Positions 25,607-33,893 of a stretch of 64,000 bases of DNA are shown in pieces. Made by a program: the position numbers and the translations under genes. Source of the DNA: Chryseobacterium cucumeris (GTDB lineage: Bacteria > Bacteroidota > Bacteroidia > Flavobacteriales > Weeksellaceae); contig NZ_CP068760.1 in NCBI RefSeq assembly GCF_016775705.1, positions 3,720,001-3,784,000 on the forward strand. Reading direction: 5' to 3'. Every line of letters begins with the position of its first letter. Position 1 is the stretch's first letter. Under the pieces are notes generated by a model. That model did no database searches, was not told where the DNA came from, and saw only the letters and a list, made by a program, of their open reading frames with translations.

Positions 25607-27253
25607 TTAATTGTCTTCAGTTTTTTTCTTTCTGAATAATTTCATGAAATAATCCCATCCGAAGAACAAGATCAGGATCATTGCTGCAATCCACCAGTAA
25701 GAAGTTTTATTGGATTCTCCCGTATTGGTTGCTTTGAACATTCTTTCCCAACGGATTTTCTTAGGGGCCTGATACGTTGAGCTCGCATCCGGAAATACTC
25801 CCTGTACGCTCATCCATGTAAACATTGGTTTTCCAACAATATTTTCTTCCGGAACGAAACCAAAGAATCTTGCATCCAATGATGCATCCCTATTGTCCCC
25901 GATCATCATATAATAATCCTGCTGAATGGTATATTGATTCGCTTCTTTACCATTAATGAAGATCTTTCCGTTCTTTTTCTCTAAGCTGTTGTGCTCGTAT
26001 TCAGAAATGATCCACTGATACATTGGGAGTGTTTCCTGATTGATTGCCACCACATCTCCTTTTTTAGGAATTCTAACCGGGCCGTACCAATCCTGATTCC
26101 AAGGTTTGTTGATCGGGAAAATAGATTGTGTCGTATCAATTTTAGTTTTAGCTTCGTCTCTGTAATATACCGCAGCTTCTCCTTTTGGCGAAATCTCTTC
26201 CTTCATATCAATAACGTGAGGAAGCTCTTTAATTTCTTTGGCAGTTTTATCCGTTAAACCCTGGAATCCATAAAGGAAACCTCCGTTATCCTGCTGTACT
26301 TCCTGAACCGGTAAAAATCCGTACGCTTTGTATAAAGTAGGAATATCCAATTGCGCATCCGTCGTTACAATATATCTGTGCTGTACTTCCTGATCTCCTA
26401 AAACTACTTCCGGCTTCCCATTTACGAAAAGTCTTCCGGCTCTCATTTCAAAAGTATCACCTGCTGTAGCTACACATCTTTTTACGTAAGGATCTTTTCT
26501 GTCAATAGCAGTATGAACGGAATCCTGAGGATAGTTGAAAACTACCACATCATTTTTCTGTGGTTTGTTGAATTGTAAGATTCTTGTGTAAGGAAGTTTC
26601 ACTGCATCTACGTAAGATTTTGGATCATCTTTCGGGTTTCCTTTCTGTCCTGTATCCATAATAGTTCCCTGAAGGAAAGGAATCGCCACAGGACGCATTG
26701 GCATTCTGTATCCGTAGCTCCATTTGTTTACAAAAAGGAAGTCACCTACCAATAATGTTCTTTCCATAGATCCTGTAGGAATCCCGAAAGGCTGTGTTAC
26801 AAAAACATGGATAATAGTGGCAAAAACTACCGCAAAGGTAATGGAACCAATGAATGTATCTTTCTTTTTATCGTTTTTCTCTTCTTCTGTAAGAAACAGG
26901 TCGTTTGCATTTTCATCTTCTAACTCTACATCTTTAGAATAGTTGATTACCGCCATATAAATAAACGGCAGAATCACGGTAAGAATCTGATCTTTGAAAA
27001 GTGTTTTCCCAAACTTTTTCACTAAATAAAGGTGGAAAACCGACATCATAATGGGTCCTACTATCGGAAGATAAGACATGATTGCCCACCATTTCGGATG
27101 TTTTGTTTCTTTGAGAATAATGAAATAGTTGTAGAAAGGGATAAAAGCAAATAAAGGGCTATAGCCCATTTTTTTGAACAGTTTCCAAGATGAAATCCCC
27201 ATCAGTACGGATAGTATGAGGACATATACTGTATAAGTTAAAAAATAATTCAT
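25607..27253 (-). CDS. lepB: Signal peptidase I (long Bacteroidota form)
   Basis: 548 residues, much longer than E. coli LepB (324). Two or three N-terminal hydrophobic helices in the first 105 residues, a charged linker (about 108-132), another helix, then the catalytic domain with Ser162 in GIPTGSMERTLLVGD and Lys258 in YVKRCVATAGD. The late motif MIGDNRDASLDARFFGFVPE (about 455-474) completes the S26 fold, and a C-terminal helix at about 525-540 precedes a basic tail. It removes signal peptides from exported proteins, many of which are encoded in this window. Confidence 0.95.
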   Translation of the reverse strand: MNYFLTYTVYVLILSVLMGISSWKLFKKMGYSPLFAFIPFYNYFIILKETKHPKWWAIMSYLPIVGPIMMSVFHLYLVKKFGKTLFKDQILTVILPFIYMAVINYSKDVELEDENANDLFLTEEEKNDKKKDTFIGSITFAVVFATIIHVFVTQPFGIPTGSMERTLLVGDFLFVNKWSYGYRMPMRPVAIPFLQGTIMDTGQKGNPKDDPKSYVDAVKLPYTRILQFNKPQKNDVVVFNYPQDSVHTAIDRKDPYVKRCVATAGDTFEMRAGRLFVNGKPEVVLGDQEVQHRYIVTTDAQLDIPTLYKAYGFLPVQEVQQDNGGFLYGFQGLTDKTAKEIKELPHVIDMKEEISPKGEAAVYYRDEAKTKIDTTQSIFPINKPWNQDWYGPVRIPKKGDVVAINQETLPMYQWIISEYEHNSLEKKNGKIFINGKEANQYTIQQDYYMMIGDNRDASLDARFFGFVPEENIVGKPMFTWMSVQGVFPDASSTYQAPKKIRWERMFKATNTGESNKTSYWWIAAMILILFFGWDYFMKLFRKKKTEDN

Positions 27254-27288
27254 AAATTTTTGTGCCTATTCTTAAGATATAAATAATA

Positions 27289-27350
27289 AAAATGATGAGT
27301 AATAAATGATAAAAGCAGTCCGCTGTTTACAATTCACTATTCATCATTTT
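27289..27350. repeat. Intergenic hairpin repeat of ATGATAAATGA words
   Basis: AAAATGATGA (27289-27298) and TCATCATTTT (27341-27350) form a perfect 10-bp inverted repeat around a loop of about 40 nt; the left side continues as AGTAATAAATGATAAA. Similar words recur at 29692-29756 and 55953-56040. Confidence 0.55.
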
Positions 27351-27388
27351 CTGCTTATTGGTCTGCAATTTACAGAATTTGTTACAAA

Positions 27389-28090
27389 TTAAAGCCCCAA
27401 AACGTCTTTCATTGCGAAGTTTCCTTTTTTATCTTTAATCCACTCAGCAGCTACTACCGCTCCCAGTGCAAAACCGTTTCTATTGAAAGCGGTATGTTTG
27501 ATCTCGATTTCGTCTACTTCACTTCTATAATATACGCTGTGTGTTCCCGGAACTTCGTCTTCACGTACCGCAAAAATTCCAAGCTGCTTCCCTTCTGTTT
27601 CTTCCAGTTTCCAGGCATCGAATTTCGGATTGTTCTGAATGATTCCCTCAGCGATAGAAATTGCAGTCCCACTTGGAGCATCTTTTTTATGGATGTGATG
27701 AATTTCTTCCAGCTGGCAAGAGTATTCATCTACGTTTTTCATCAGGTCTGCCAACTTTTCGTTCAGAGCAAAGAATAAATTCACGCCTAAACTAAAGTTA
27801 GAACCATATAAGAAAGCAGTTCCATTATCTACTGCCAGTTTTTCAATTTCAGCTTTTTGATCAAGCCATCCTGTTGTTCCGCAGATCACGGGAATTTTAT
27901 TTTCAAGGCAAGCTTTGATGTTTTCAAAAGCTACTTCCGGCAGTGAAAATTCAATCACAACATCCGGATTATTAAGATTCTCAGCAGTCGGGGTTTCTTT
28001 CAGACGGGCAACTACTTCATGACCTCTCTTCTGTGCGATCTCATCAATGATCTTACCCATTTTACCGTAACCAACTAATGCTATTTTCAT
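27389..28090 (-). CDS. dapB: 4-hydroxy-tetrahydrodipicolinate reductase
   Basis: 233 residues, at the short end for DapB. The cofactor loop is VGYGKMGK (residues 5-12), the CGTTGW motif lies near residue 70, and the catalytic region EEIHHIHKKDAPSGTA lies near residues 128-143. It reduces the cyclic intermediate made by DapA on the way to diaminopimelate and lysine, and so also supplies peptidoglycan. It is placed between lepB and the DUF5683 gene, a gene order typical of Flavobacteriia and not linked to other lysine genes. Confidence 0.93.
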   Translation of the reverse strand: MKIALVGYGKMGKIIDEIAQKRGHEVVARLKETPTAENLNNPDVVIEFSLPEVAFENIKACLENKIPVICGTTGWLDQKAEIEKLAVDNGTAFLYGSNFSLGVNLFFALNEKLADLMKNVDEYSCQLEEIHHIHKKDAPSGTAISIAEGIIQNNPKFDAWKLEETEGKQLGIFAVREDEVPGTHSVYYRSEVDEIEIKHTAFNRNGFALGAVVAAEWIKDKKGNFAMKDVLGL

Positions 28091-28152
28091 ATAATCTTAT
28101 TTATTTTTAATGCTGCACTCAATCTTCAGACCTTCTGCAGATATGTTGTATT

Positions 28153-28791
28153 TTAAAATCTGTAACTTAAACTGAAACCAGTTTTTGGTGCGCTGTAGCC
28201 ATACTGGTCCTGGATAACCGATGGTTTAAAAACCAGATCCGGATCATGACGGCTTTCATAAAGATGAGCGTCTACTACAGCATCTACAATATTCAGAATA
28301 TAAATCAAACCTGTAATGGCAATGGCATAATCCCTTTGCCTCTTGGCTCTGTCCTGTGCATTACCCAACGCTCTTTTGTCCAGCCATGGGTGGCTGTCTA
28401 CAAACTCATTGGGAGTTCCGTTCAGCTTTGCCACATAATATTCACGGTATTTTTTGTATTGGTTATCATTCCATACAGCGATACCAACTCCGGCACCTAC
28501 CGCTCCCCAGACAATAGGAATTTTCCAGTATTTTTTGTTATAAAACTGTCCTAATCCAGGTAAAACTGCAGAGTACAATCCTGCTCTGGTAGGATTAAGC
28601 TTTAAGGTTTTTGCTGTGGGACCGTTTGCTTTTTCAAGATCTTCAATGATTTTGGCTTCGGTCTTACCAGGCTTTACGACACGGGTTTCTTCTTTCGGAG
28701 GAGTCTGCATCCGAACGGTATCGATAGGTTTTACTTGTGAGTAAGCCAGTGCAGCGATACACAAGAAAAATGTGAAAAATATTTTCTTCAT
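28153..28791 (-). CDS. DUF5683 domain-containing membrane protein
   Basis: 212 residues. An N-terminal signal peptide (MKKIFFTFFLCIAALAYSQ) is followed by a charged, Pro/Lys-rich stretch and then the DUF5683 part: TRAGLYSAVLPGLGQFYNKK near residues 68-87, a hydrophobic segment (about 92-108), and another at about 150-170. The segment LPGLGQFYNKKYWK resembles the TM2-type fold of small membrane proteins. No function is known. Its ATG directly follows the parB stop codon with no gap, so the two are co-expressed. Confidence 0.82.
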   Translation of the reverse strand: MKKIFFTFFLCIAALAYSQVKPIDTVRMQTPPKEETRVVKPGKTEAKIIEDLEKANGPTAKTLKLNPTRAGLYSAVLPGLGQFYNKKYWKIPIVWGAVGAGVGIAVWNDNQYKKYREYYVAKLNGTPNEFVDSHPWLDKRALGNAQDRAKRQRDYAIAITGLIYILNIVDAVVDAHLYESRHDPDLVFKPSVIQDQYGYSAPKTGFSLSYRF

Positions 28792-29682
28792 TTATTTAAT
28801 ATGGGATAAAATATATTCCAGCTCTTCTTCATTTTTGAAGTCCAGAACAATTTTACCTTTTTTACCATTTCCAGAAGCTTTGATCTCTACTTTCACGTCC
28901 AAGATATCAGCAATGGTCTTCTGGGCTTTTTTATAGTTATTGGAAAGCTCCACTTTTGCTTTTTTGGCAGCAGGAGACTTCGGGTTCTTCAATGCAGCAG
29001 CAGCCTGTTCAGCCTGACGAACGTTTAATTTTTCTTTGATAATAAGATCAAATAAAACCTGCTGATCTTCTTCACTTTCAAGACTGATAATCGCTCTTCC
29101 GTGTCCTGCAGAAATCTCACCGCTTCTGATAGCATTCTGAATATCCGGATTTAATCTTAGCAGTCTGATAGAATTGGTAATCGTACTTCTGTCCTTTCCG
29201 ATTCTCTGGCTCAGGTTTTCCTGAGTAAGACCTATTTCCTCCAAAAGCCTGTGATAAGTTAATGCAATTTCAATAGCATCAAGGTCTTCTCTCTGGATAT
29301 TTTCAACAAGAGCCATTTCAAGAAGCTCCTGGTCATTGACTAAACGGATATAGGCAGGAATAGTCGTTAATCCGGCAATTTTAGTTGCCCTATAACGTCT
29401 TTCCCCGGAAATGATTTCAAACTTCTCCCCGTCTTTTCTCAAGGTAACCGGCTGGATTACGCCTAAGTTTTTAATAGACTGTGCAAGTTCGTTTAATGCT
29501 TTTTCATCAAAATAAGTTCTCGGCTGCGTTGGGTTCGGATAGATATCTTCAAGCGCAACTTCCACAATATTTCCCACAAACTTATCTGCTCCTTCATCAG
29601 TAGCGGAATTGATCGTTGCTTTGGATTCTGCACTTAAAATGGCGCCCAGGCCGCGTCCCATAGCTCTTTTTTTGTCCTTCAT
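28792..29682 (-). CDS. parB: Chromosome-partitioning protein ParB
   Basis: 296 residues. The N-terminal tag KKRAMGRGLGAIL (residues 4-16) is the ParA-contact type. The CTP-binding nuclease-like domain covers about 35-135, with ISGERRYRATKIAGL (box with GERRYRA) near residue 104. A helix-turn-helix for parS binding follows (LSQRIGKDRSTITNSIRLL, near residue 158), then a C-terminal dimerisation domain. ParB loads onto parS near the origin and works with ParA to segregate chromosomes. No parS site (consensus TGTTNCACGTGAAACA) was found in this window. Confidence 0.95.
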   Translation of the reverse strand: MKDKKRAMGRGLGAILSAESKATINSATDEGADKFVGNIVEVALEDIYPNPTQPRTYFDEKALNELAQSIKNLGVIQPVTLRKDGEKFEIISGERRYRATKIAGLTTIPAYIRLVNDQELLEMALVENIQREDLDAIEIALTYHRLLEEIGLTQENLSQRIGKDRSTITNSIRLLRLNPDIQNAIRSGEISAGHGRAIISLESEEDQQVLFDLIIKEKLNVRQAEQAAAALKNPKSPAAKKAKVELSNNYKKAQKTIADILDVKVEIKASGNGKKGKIVLDFKNEEELEYILSHIK

Positions 29683-29691
29683 AGATATAAT

Positions 29692-29756
29692 TGATAAATG
29701 ATGTTTGAGAAGTGATGACCAGCATTCACTTATTGCCCATTTATTATTAATTTAAT
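29692..29756. repeat. Intergenic repeat of ATGATAAATGA words
   Basis: Between parA and parB: TAATTGATAAATGATG... and ...CCATTTATTATTAATTTAAT form an imperfect inverted repeat, with an inner AGTGATGA/TTCACTTAT pair. The family resemblance to 27289-27350 and 55953-56040 is by wording only. Confidence 0.4.
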
Positions 29757-30525
29757 TCTTTATTAAGTTTTCATTCTTCAAAAGAACTTCTTCAGCCAAC
29801 TGAATATACTGAACAGCTCCTTTACTTTCCGCATCATAGTTCAGGATACTTTCCCCGAAACTTGGTGCTTCACTCAATCTTACGTTTCTGCTGATAATGG
29901 TTTCAAACACCATTTCAGGGAAGTGCAGATTTACTTCTTCCACAACCTGATTGGATAGTCTCAATCTGCTGTCGTACATGGTTAAAAGAAGACCTTCAAT
30001 TCCAAGATCTTTATTGTGAATTTTCTGAACATTTTTAACGGTATTCAACAATTTCCCAAGTCCTTCTAATGCAAAATACTCACACTGGATCGGAATAATT
30101 ACAGAATCTGCTGCTGTAAGAGCATTTACAGTAATAAGACCTAAACTCGGTGCACAGTCGATGATAATATAATCATAATCATCCCTTACACTTGCCAATG
30201 CTTTTTTCAGCATATACTCACGGTCTTCCTTGTCTACCAATTCAATTTCCGCTGCTACCAGATCGATATGGGACGGAATAATGTCCAGGTTAGGAGTTGC
30301 CGTTCTTTTGATACAGACTCTTGTATCTGCACTATGCTCCAGAAGATTATAGGTAGAATACTGAACATCCTCAACACCCAAACCGGATGTTGCATTCGCC
30401 TGAGGGTCAGCATCAATGATTAATATTCTTTTTTCCAATACTCCTAATGCTGCTGCCAAATTTACAGCGGTGGTAGTTTTACCAACACCTCCTTTTTGAT
30501 TAGCAATACCTATGATTTTTGCCAT
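29752..30525 (-). CDS. parA: Chromosome-partitioning ATPase ParA
   Basis: 257 residues from the Met of MAKIIGIANQKGG; an upstream Met seven codons earlier is possible but not typical of the family. The deviant Walker A KGGVGKTTTAVNLAA starts at residue 11; Walker A-prime is RILIIDADPQANAT near residue 37 and Walker B is YDYIIIDCAPSLG near residue 117. Chromosomal Soj/ParA type, without the N-terminal DNA-binding domain of plasmid ParA. It is followed by parB after 69 bp. Confidence 0.95.
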   Translation of the reverse strand: MAKIIGIANQKGGVGKTTTAVNLAAALGVLEKRILIIDADPQANATSGLGVEDVQYSTYNLLEHSADTRVCIKRTATPNLDIIPSHIDLVAAEIELVDKEDREYMLKKALASVRDDYDYIIIDCAPSLGLITVNALTAADSVIIPIQCEYFALEGLGKLLNTVKNVQKIHNKDLGIEGLLLTMYDSRLRLSNQVVEEVNLHFPEMVFETIISRNVRLSEAPSFGESILNYDAESKGAVQYIQLAEEVLLKNENLIKN

Positions 30526-30627
30526 TATTAGAACTTTAAGTTTCAAAAATACACTTTTTTCTTTGCTCTCGGTGAGTGGAGAAAATCAAAATTGAGTTAA
30601 AATATTGTTAATAAGCAATTTAACGAT

Positions 30628-30665
30628 AAAAAAAATTATCCACAAAAAAAATTCTTTGTGGATAA
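30628..30665 (-). terminator. tonB terminator hairpin built from two DnaA-box sequences
   Basis: A perfect 11-bp inverted repeat, TTATCCACAAA (30636-30646) and TTTGTGGATAA (30655-30665), followed on the minus strand by eight T. As such it can terminate tonB, which stops 25 bp earlier. Each arm contains TTATCCACA, the consensus DnaA box, on opposite strands. Whether it binds DnaA is unknown. Confidence 0.7.
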
Positions 30666-30689
30666 CTATTTGAAATTTACTTTTCCGTA

Positions 30690-31535
30690 TTAATTATCAA
30701 ATTTCATAGAGATTGGAAATTTGAAATAACTTCTTACGAATTCTCCTTTTTTGTTTTTGGCCGGGATCCATTTTCCTTTGTTGGAAATTGATTTAATAGT
30801 TCTCATTGCCTCATTGTTAAAATCGGCGTTGGTTCCGTTAGCTTTTACCCCTGAGATGGTTCCGTCCATTTCTACAATAAAGGTAACTGTCGTCTTTACA
30901 ACATCTTCGGATTCAAATCCTGAACTGTCGAAGCTGTTCATTACTTTATTTCTGAAGGAGTCTATTCCTCCTGCAAAATTGGCTTCTACACTTAATTCCG
31001 TTTCAATCTTTTTAGGATCTGCTTTTTCAACTACCGGATCAGCCTTTACAGCGGGTGGCCCATCTCCTCCGATAACACGTGGAACAATTGGAATATAGGT
31101 TGTATTTGGTACTTCTTTGCCTTCCGATGTTTCTGTGCTTGCTACTGCATTCGTTTTATCTACAACTTGTTTTTCATTGGTAACAATTGCTTTAGGCTCT
31201 GGCAATCTTTCATCGTATGTTTTTACTGCGGGAGCTGGCGGCGTTGGTTTTACAATTTGTACCGGCGGATCTTTCGGTTTTTCTATCTCTTGAATTTCAA
31301 CGACTCTCGGAAGTTCATATACCGTTCCAACAGGCTCGTTCACAGGTTTCATTGCAGAAATCACAAATGGTGTAACGGATACTGCAGCCATTAAACTTGC
31401 TCCGATAAAAAGCGCTTTGGTTAATATTCTATCTGATTCGTTTCTTAATACATAGGCACCATAGTCTTTGTTGCGGTGCTCGAACAGAACTTCGTTGAGC
31501 CGAAATTCCTGGTTTTGGTTTTGTTGTTTCATCAC
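30690..31535 (-). CDS. TonB-family energy transducer
   Basis: 281 residues. The N-terminus EVLFEHRNKDYGAYVLRN (about 15-32) is the signature of Bacteroidota TonB proteins; a single membrane helix (about 42-62) follows. A Pro- and Lys-rich periplasmic linker covers about 85-120. The C-terminal TonB domain (about 190-281) has TTVTFIVEMDGTISGVKANG and ends in YFKFPISMKFDN. It couples inner-membrane proton motive force to outer-membrane transporters. No exbB/exbD genes are adjacent, so this is one of several TonB proteins. Met1 or Met2 may be used. Confidence 0.9.
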   Translation of the reverse strand: MMKQQNQNQEFRLNEVLFEHRNKDYGAYVLRNESDRILTKALFIGASLMAAVSVTPFVISAMKPVNEPVGTVYELPRVVEIQEIEKPKDPPVQIVKPTPPAPAVKTYDERLPEPKAIVTNEKQVVDKTNAVASTETSEGKEVPNTTYIPIVPRVIGGDGPPAVKADPVVEKADPKKIETELSVEANFAGGIDSFRNKVMNSFDSSGFESEDVVKTTVTFIVEMDGTISGVKANGTNADFNNEAMRTIKSISNKGKWIPAKNKKGEFVRSYFKFPISMKFDN

Positions 31536-31782
31536 TACTACTATTTAAACTGTTAAAAATTTTGATTATTAGTTTTATTATTCTTATCGATAAGTACTGT
31601 TTCAATATCAAAACATCTGCCAAAATTTTATCAAAACAACATAATATTAGAAAATTTTATGATAATGTTTAAATTTTAATATTTACAAGTAAAAAGTTTA
31701 TAGAAGAAAAAGGAGTTATTTCTTCTCAAGTAAATGAGGAATAAACTTAATGACCTCTTACCCACATCAAGGTTTAAAAAAA

Positions 31783-31808
31783 AAGAGACCATCAATGATG
31801 ATCTCTTT
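31783..31808 (-). terminator. Terminator of purA
   Basis: On the minus strand AAAGAGATCA / TGGTCTCTTT (one G-T pair) with a short loop, followed by TTTTT. It starts about 23 bp after the purA stop codon. Confidence 0.75.
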
Positions 31809-31830
31809 TTATTGTATGTTCTAAGAAATA

Positions 31831-33117
31831 TTAGAATAATTCTTTTCTGATGATGTTCTGACTTCTTTCAGGACCTACAGAAACTAAGTATACATTAATT
31901 CCTAAGTATTTTTCAATAAACTCGATGTATTTCTGAGCAGTGTCAGGAAGTTCATCATAGCTTCTTGCTTTGGTAATGTCTTCGCTCCAGCCTGGTAAAT
32001 CCTGGTAAATTGGCTCGTAGTTGTATAGCTTTTCTGTTGACGAAGTGAAATAATCGATGATTTTTCCGTCTTCAGTTTTGTAATGTGTTACTACTTTCAG
32101 GTTCTCAATTCCTGTAAGAACGTCAAGCTTAGTGATCACAAGGTTGTTGATTCCGTTGATCATACAAGCATGCTTTAAGGAAACAAGGTCTAACCAACCT
32201 GTTCTTCTTGGTCTACCTGTAGTTGCTCCGAATTCACCACCGATCTGTCTGATTTTCTCACCCAGTTCGTTATCCAATTCAGAAGGGAAAGGTCCGTTTC
32301 CTACTCTTGTACAGTAAGCTTTTGCTACTCCAATAAGGTTCTGAAGTGAAGTTGGCGGAACACCAGCTCCTGAACAAACACCTCCTGTAGATGGAGAAGA
32401 TGAAGTTACGTATGGATACGTTCCAAAGTCAATGTCAAGCATTAACGCCTGTGCCCCTTCGAATAAAACGTTTTTACCGTCTCTGATCGCCTCGTTAAGC
32501 TCTAATTCAGTATCAACAATTCTGTCCTGAAGCTGCTTTCCGATTGCTAAATATTCGTTGTAGATTTCTTCAACGTCTAACGTTGGTTTTCCGTAATATT
32601 TTTCAAAAAGAGAGTTCTTAACTTTTAAGTTTTTCTCAATTTTATCTCTTAAAATCTCAGGATTTAAAAGGTCTACCATTCTGATCCCGACTCTTGCAAT
32701 TTTATCTTCATAACAAGGTCCGATTCCTTTTTTGGTAGTTCCGATCTGAGTTCCTCCGTGTTCCTCTTCACGATAAGTATCCAAAAGGATGTGGTAAGGC
32801 ATGATAACATGCGCTCTTCTGCTGATAAAGATATGATCTGTTCTCAAGCCTTTGCTCTCGATCTGACCAACTTCTTTAATGAAAGACTTAGGGTTTACCA
32901 CTACTCCGTTCGCAATGATACATTTCCCTTTGCATTGAAGAACTCCTGAAGGAAGAAGGTGTAGAACGAATTTCTCATCACCCACATAAACCGTGTGACC
33001 AGCGTTGTCTCCACCCTGGAAACGTACTACATAATCCGATTTTGCTGATAAAACATCCGTGATTTTTCCTTTGCCTTCATCTCCGTACTGAAGACCTACA
33101 ACTACATAAGTTGACAT
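31831..33117 (-). CDS. purA: Adenylosuccinate synthetase
   Basis: 428 residues, the normal family length. Motifs: GLQYGDEGKGKITD (residues 8-21, with catalytic Asp and the GTP loop), GGDNAGHTVYVG (His in the active site) near residue 35, GTTKKGIGPCYEDK near residue 125, and TTGRPRRTGWLDL near residue 297. It makes adenylosuccinate from IMP, aspartate and GTP, the committed step to AMP. Monocistronic: it has its own near-consensus promoter and terminator. Confidence 0.97.
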   Translation of the reverse strand: MSTYVVVGLQYGDEGKGKITDVLSAKSDYVVRFQGGDNAGHTVYVGDEKFVLHLLPSGVLQCKGKCIIANGVVVNPKSFIKEVGQIESKGLRTDHIFISRRAHVIMPYHILLDTYREEEHGGTQIGTTKKGIGPCYEDKIARVGIRMVDLLNPEILRDKIEKNLKVKNSLFEKYYGKPTLDVEEIYNEYLAIGKQLQDRIVDTELELNEAIRDGKNVLFEGAQALMLDIDFGTYPYVTSSSPSTGGVCSGAGVPPTSLQNLIGVAKAYCTRVGNGPFPSELDNELGEKIRQIGGEFGATTGRPRRTGWLDLVSLKHACMINGINNLVITKLDVLTGIENLKVVTHYKTEDGKIIDYFTSSTEKLYNYEPIYQDLPGWSEDITKARSYDELPDTAQKYIEFIEKYLGINVYLVSVGPERSQNIIRKELF

Positions 33118-33143
33118 ATTTTACTTTTGTTTTTAGATTCGTG

Positions 33144-33175
33144 CAAAATTACTTTTAAAAAATTGGGTGAGCAAA
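33144..33175 (-). promoter_or_regulatory. Promoter of purA (Bacteroidota type)
   Basis: On the minus strand TTTG (33172-33175), a 20-bp spacer and TAATTTTG (33144-33151). Transcription should begin about 20 bp before the purA ATG. Confidence 0.75.
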
Positions 33176-33261
33176 TTTGAGAGGAATTTTATTTTGGGGT
33201 GGGGTGAAAATCATGAGGTTGAACGGAATAATTTTTATATTTGATTTATTTTAAAATTATC

Positions 33262-33773
33262 ATGGAATCAAAAAATGGTGAAGACTTTTATGCCAAATTA
33301 AATAATGTAATTAATGCATATGAGATTCTCTTATCAAAACTAAAACCCATTTTCATAATAATATTCTTTTCTTTTTTATTTAATAACATAAGTAAGAAAT
33401 ATATTGACTATGATCAATTAAAAAACTTACGTATTAGTTATACATACCTCGAAAGGAATATGGCTATCTACAAGTATAATTTTTATTATGGGGTATAATT
33501 CTAACGATTTTCAAGCAAAAACAACAATTTTGGTATGGAATATTTGAAACAATATTTTCTGTCGTTAGCTGTTCAATAATATTACAAAACGTAAAAGAAA
33601 CTTCAGAATATATATGATGGGATAAAAAGAATTTTTGGGGTAAAAATGATGTACTATTAATAAAGGAAAATTCCAAGGAACTTTCGTACACTCAAATAAA
33701 ATTGAAGAACTTACTAATAGATAAGAAATTTCTTGTTAAAATATTAGATATTGTCACAAGAACAATATCTTAA
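33262..33773 (+). pseudogene. Broken gene for a small membrane protein (frameshift and internal stop)
   Basis: From ATG 33262 the first frame encodes about 78 residues (MESKNGEDFYAKLNNVINAY, membrane segment PIFIIIFFSFLFNNI) and stops at 33496-33498. From about 33480 another frame continues without start codon as LLWGIILTIFKQKQQFWYG, with a second membrane segment (FETIFSVVSCSIIL), meets TGA at 33615-33617, and goes on as WDKKNFWGKNDVLLIKEN to a stop at 33771-33773. Length and composition fit one ancestral protein of about 170 residues broken by a one-base deletion (or two-base insertion) and one nonsense change. No family recognised. Confidence 0.6.
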
Positions 33774-33893
33774 TTAAGCTAAATTTATATAAAAAAATAA
33801 ATTAATCAGTTAACTCAAAAAAAGTGAAAACTCAAGTTAAAAAAATTTCAATCGTAAAAAACTTAAACAATCTTCACAAACACATAAAATAAC

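Noticed and set aside
30690..31535. Possibility that the tonB gene belongs with parA-parB in one operon
   Set aside because: A strong hairpin followed by a T-run separates them, so they are treated as separate units.
33464..33691. Minus-strand open frame of 75 codons
   Set aside because: It overlaps the decayed plus-strand gene, whose bridged translation gives a more coherent protein.
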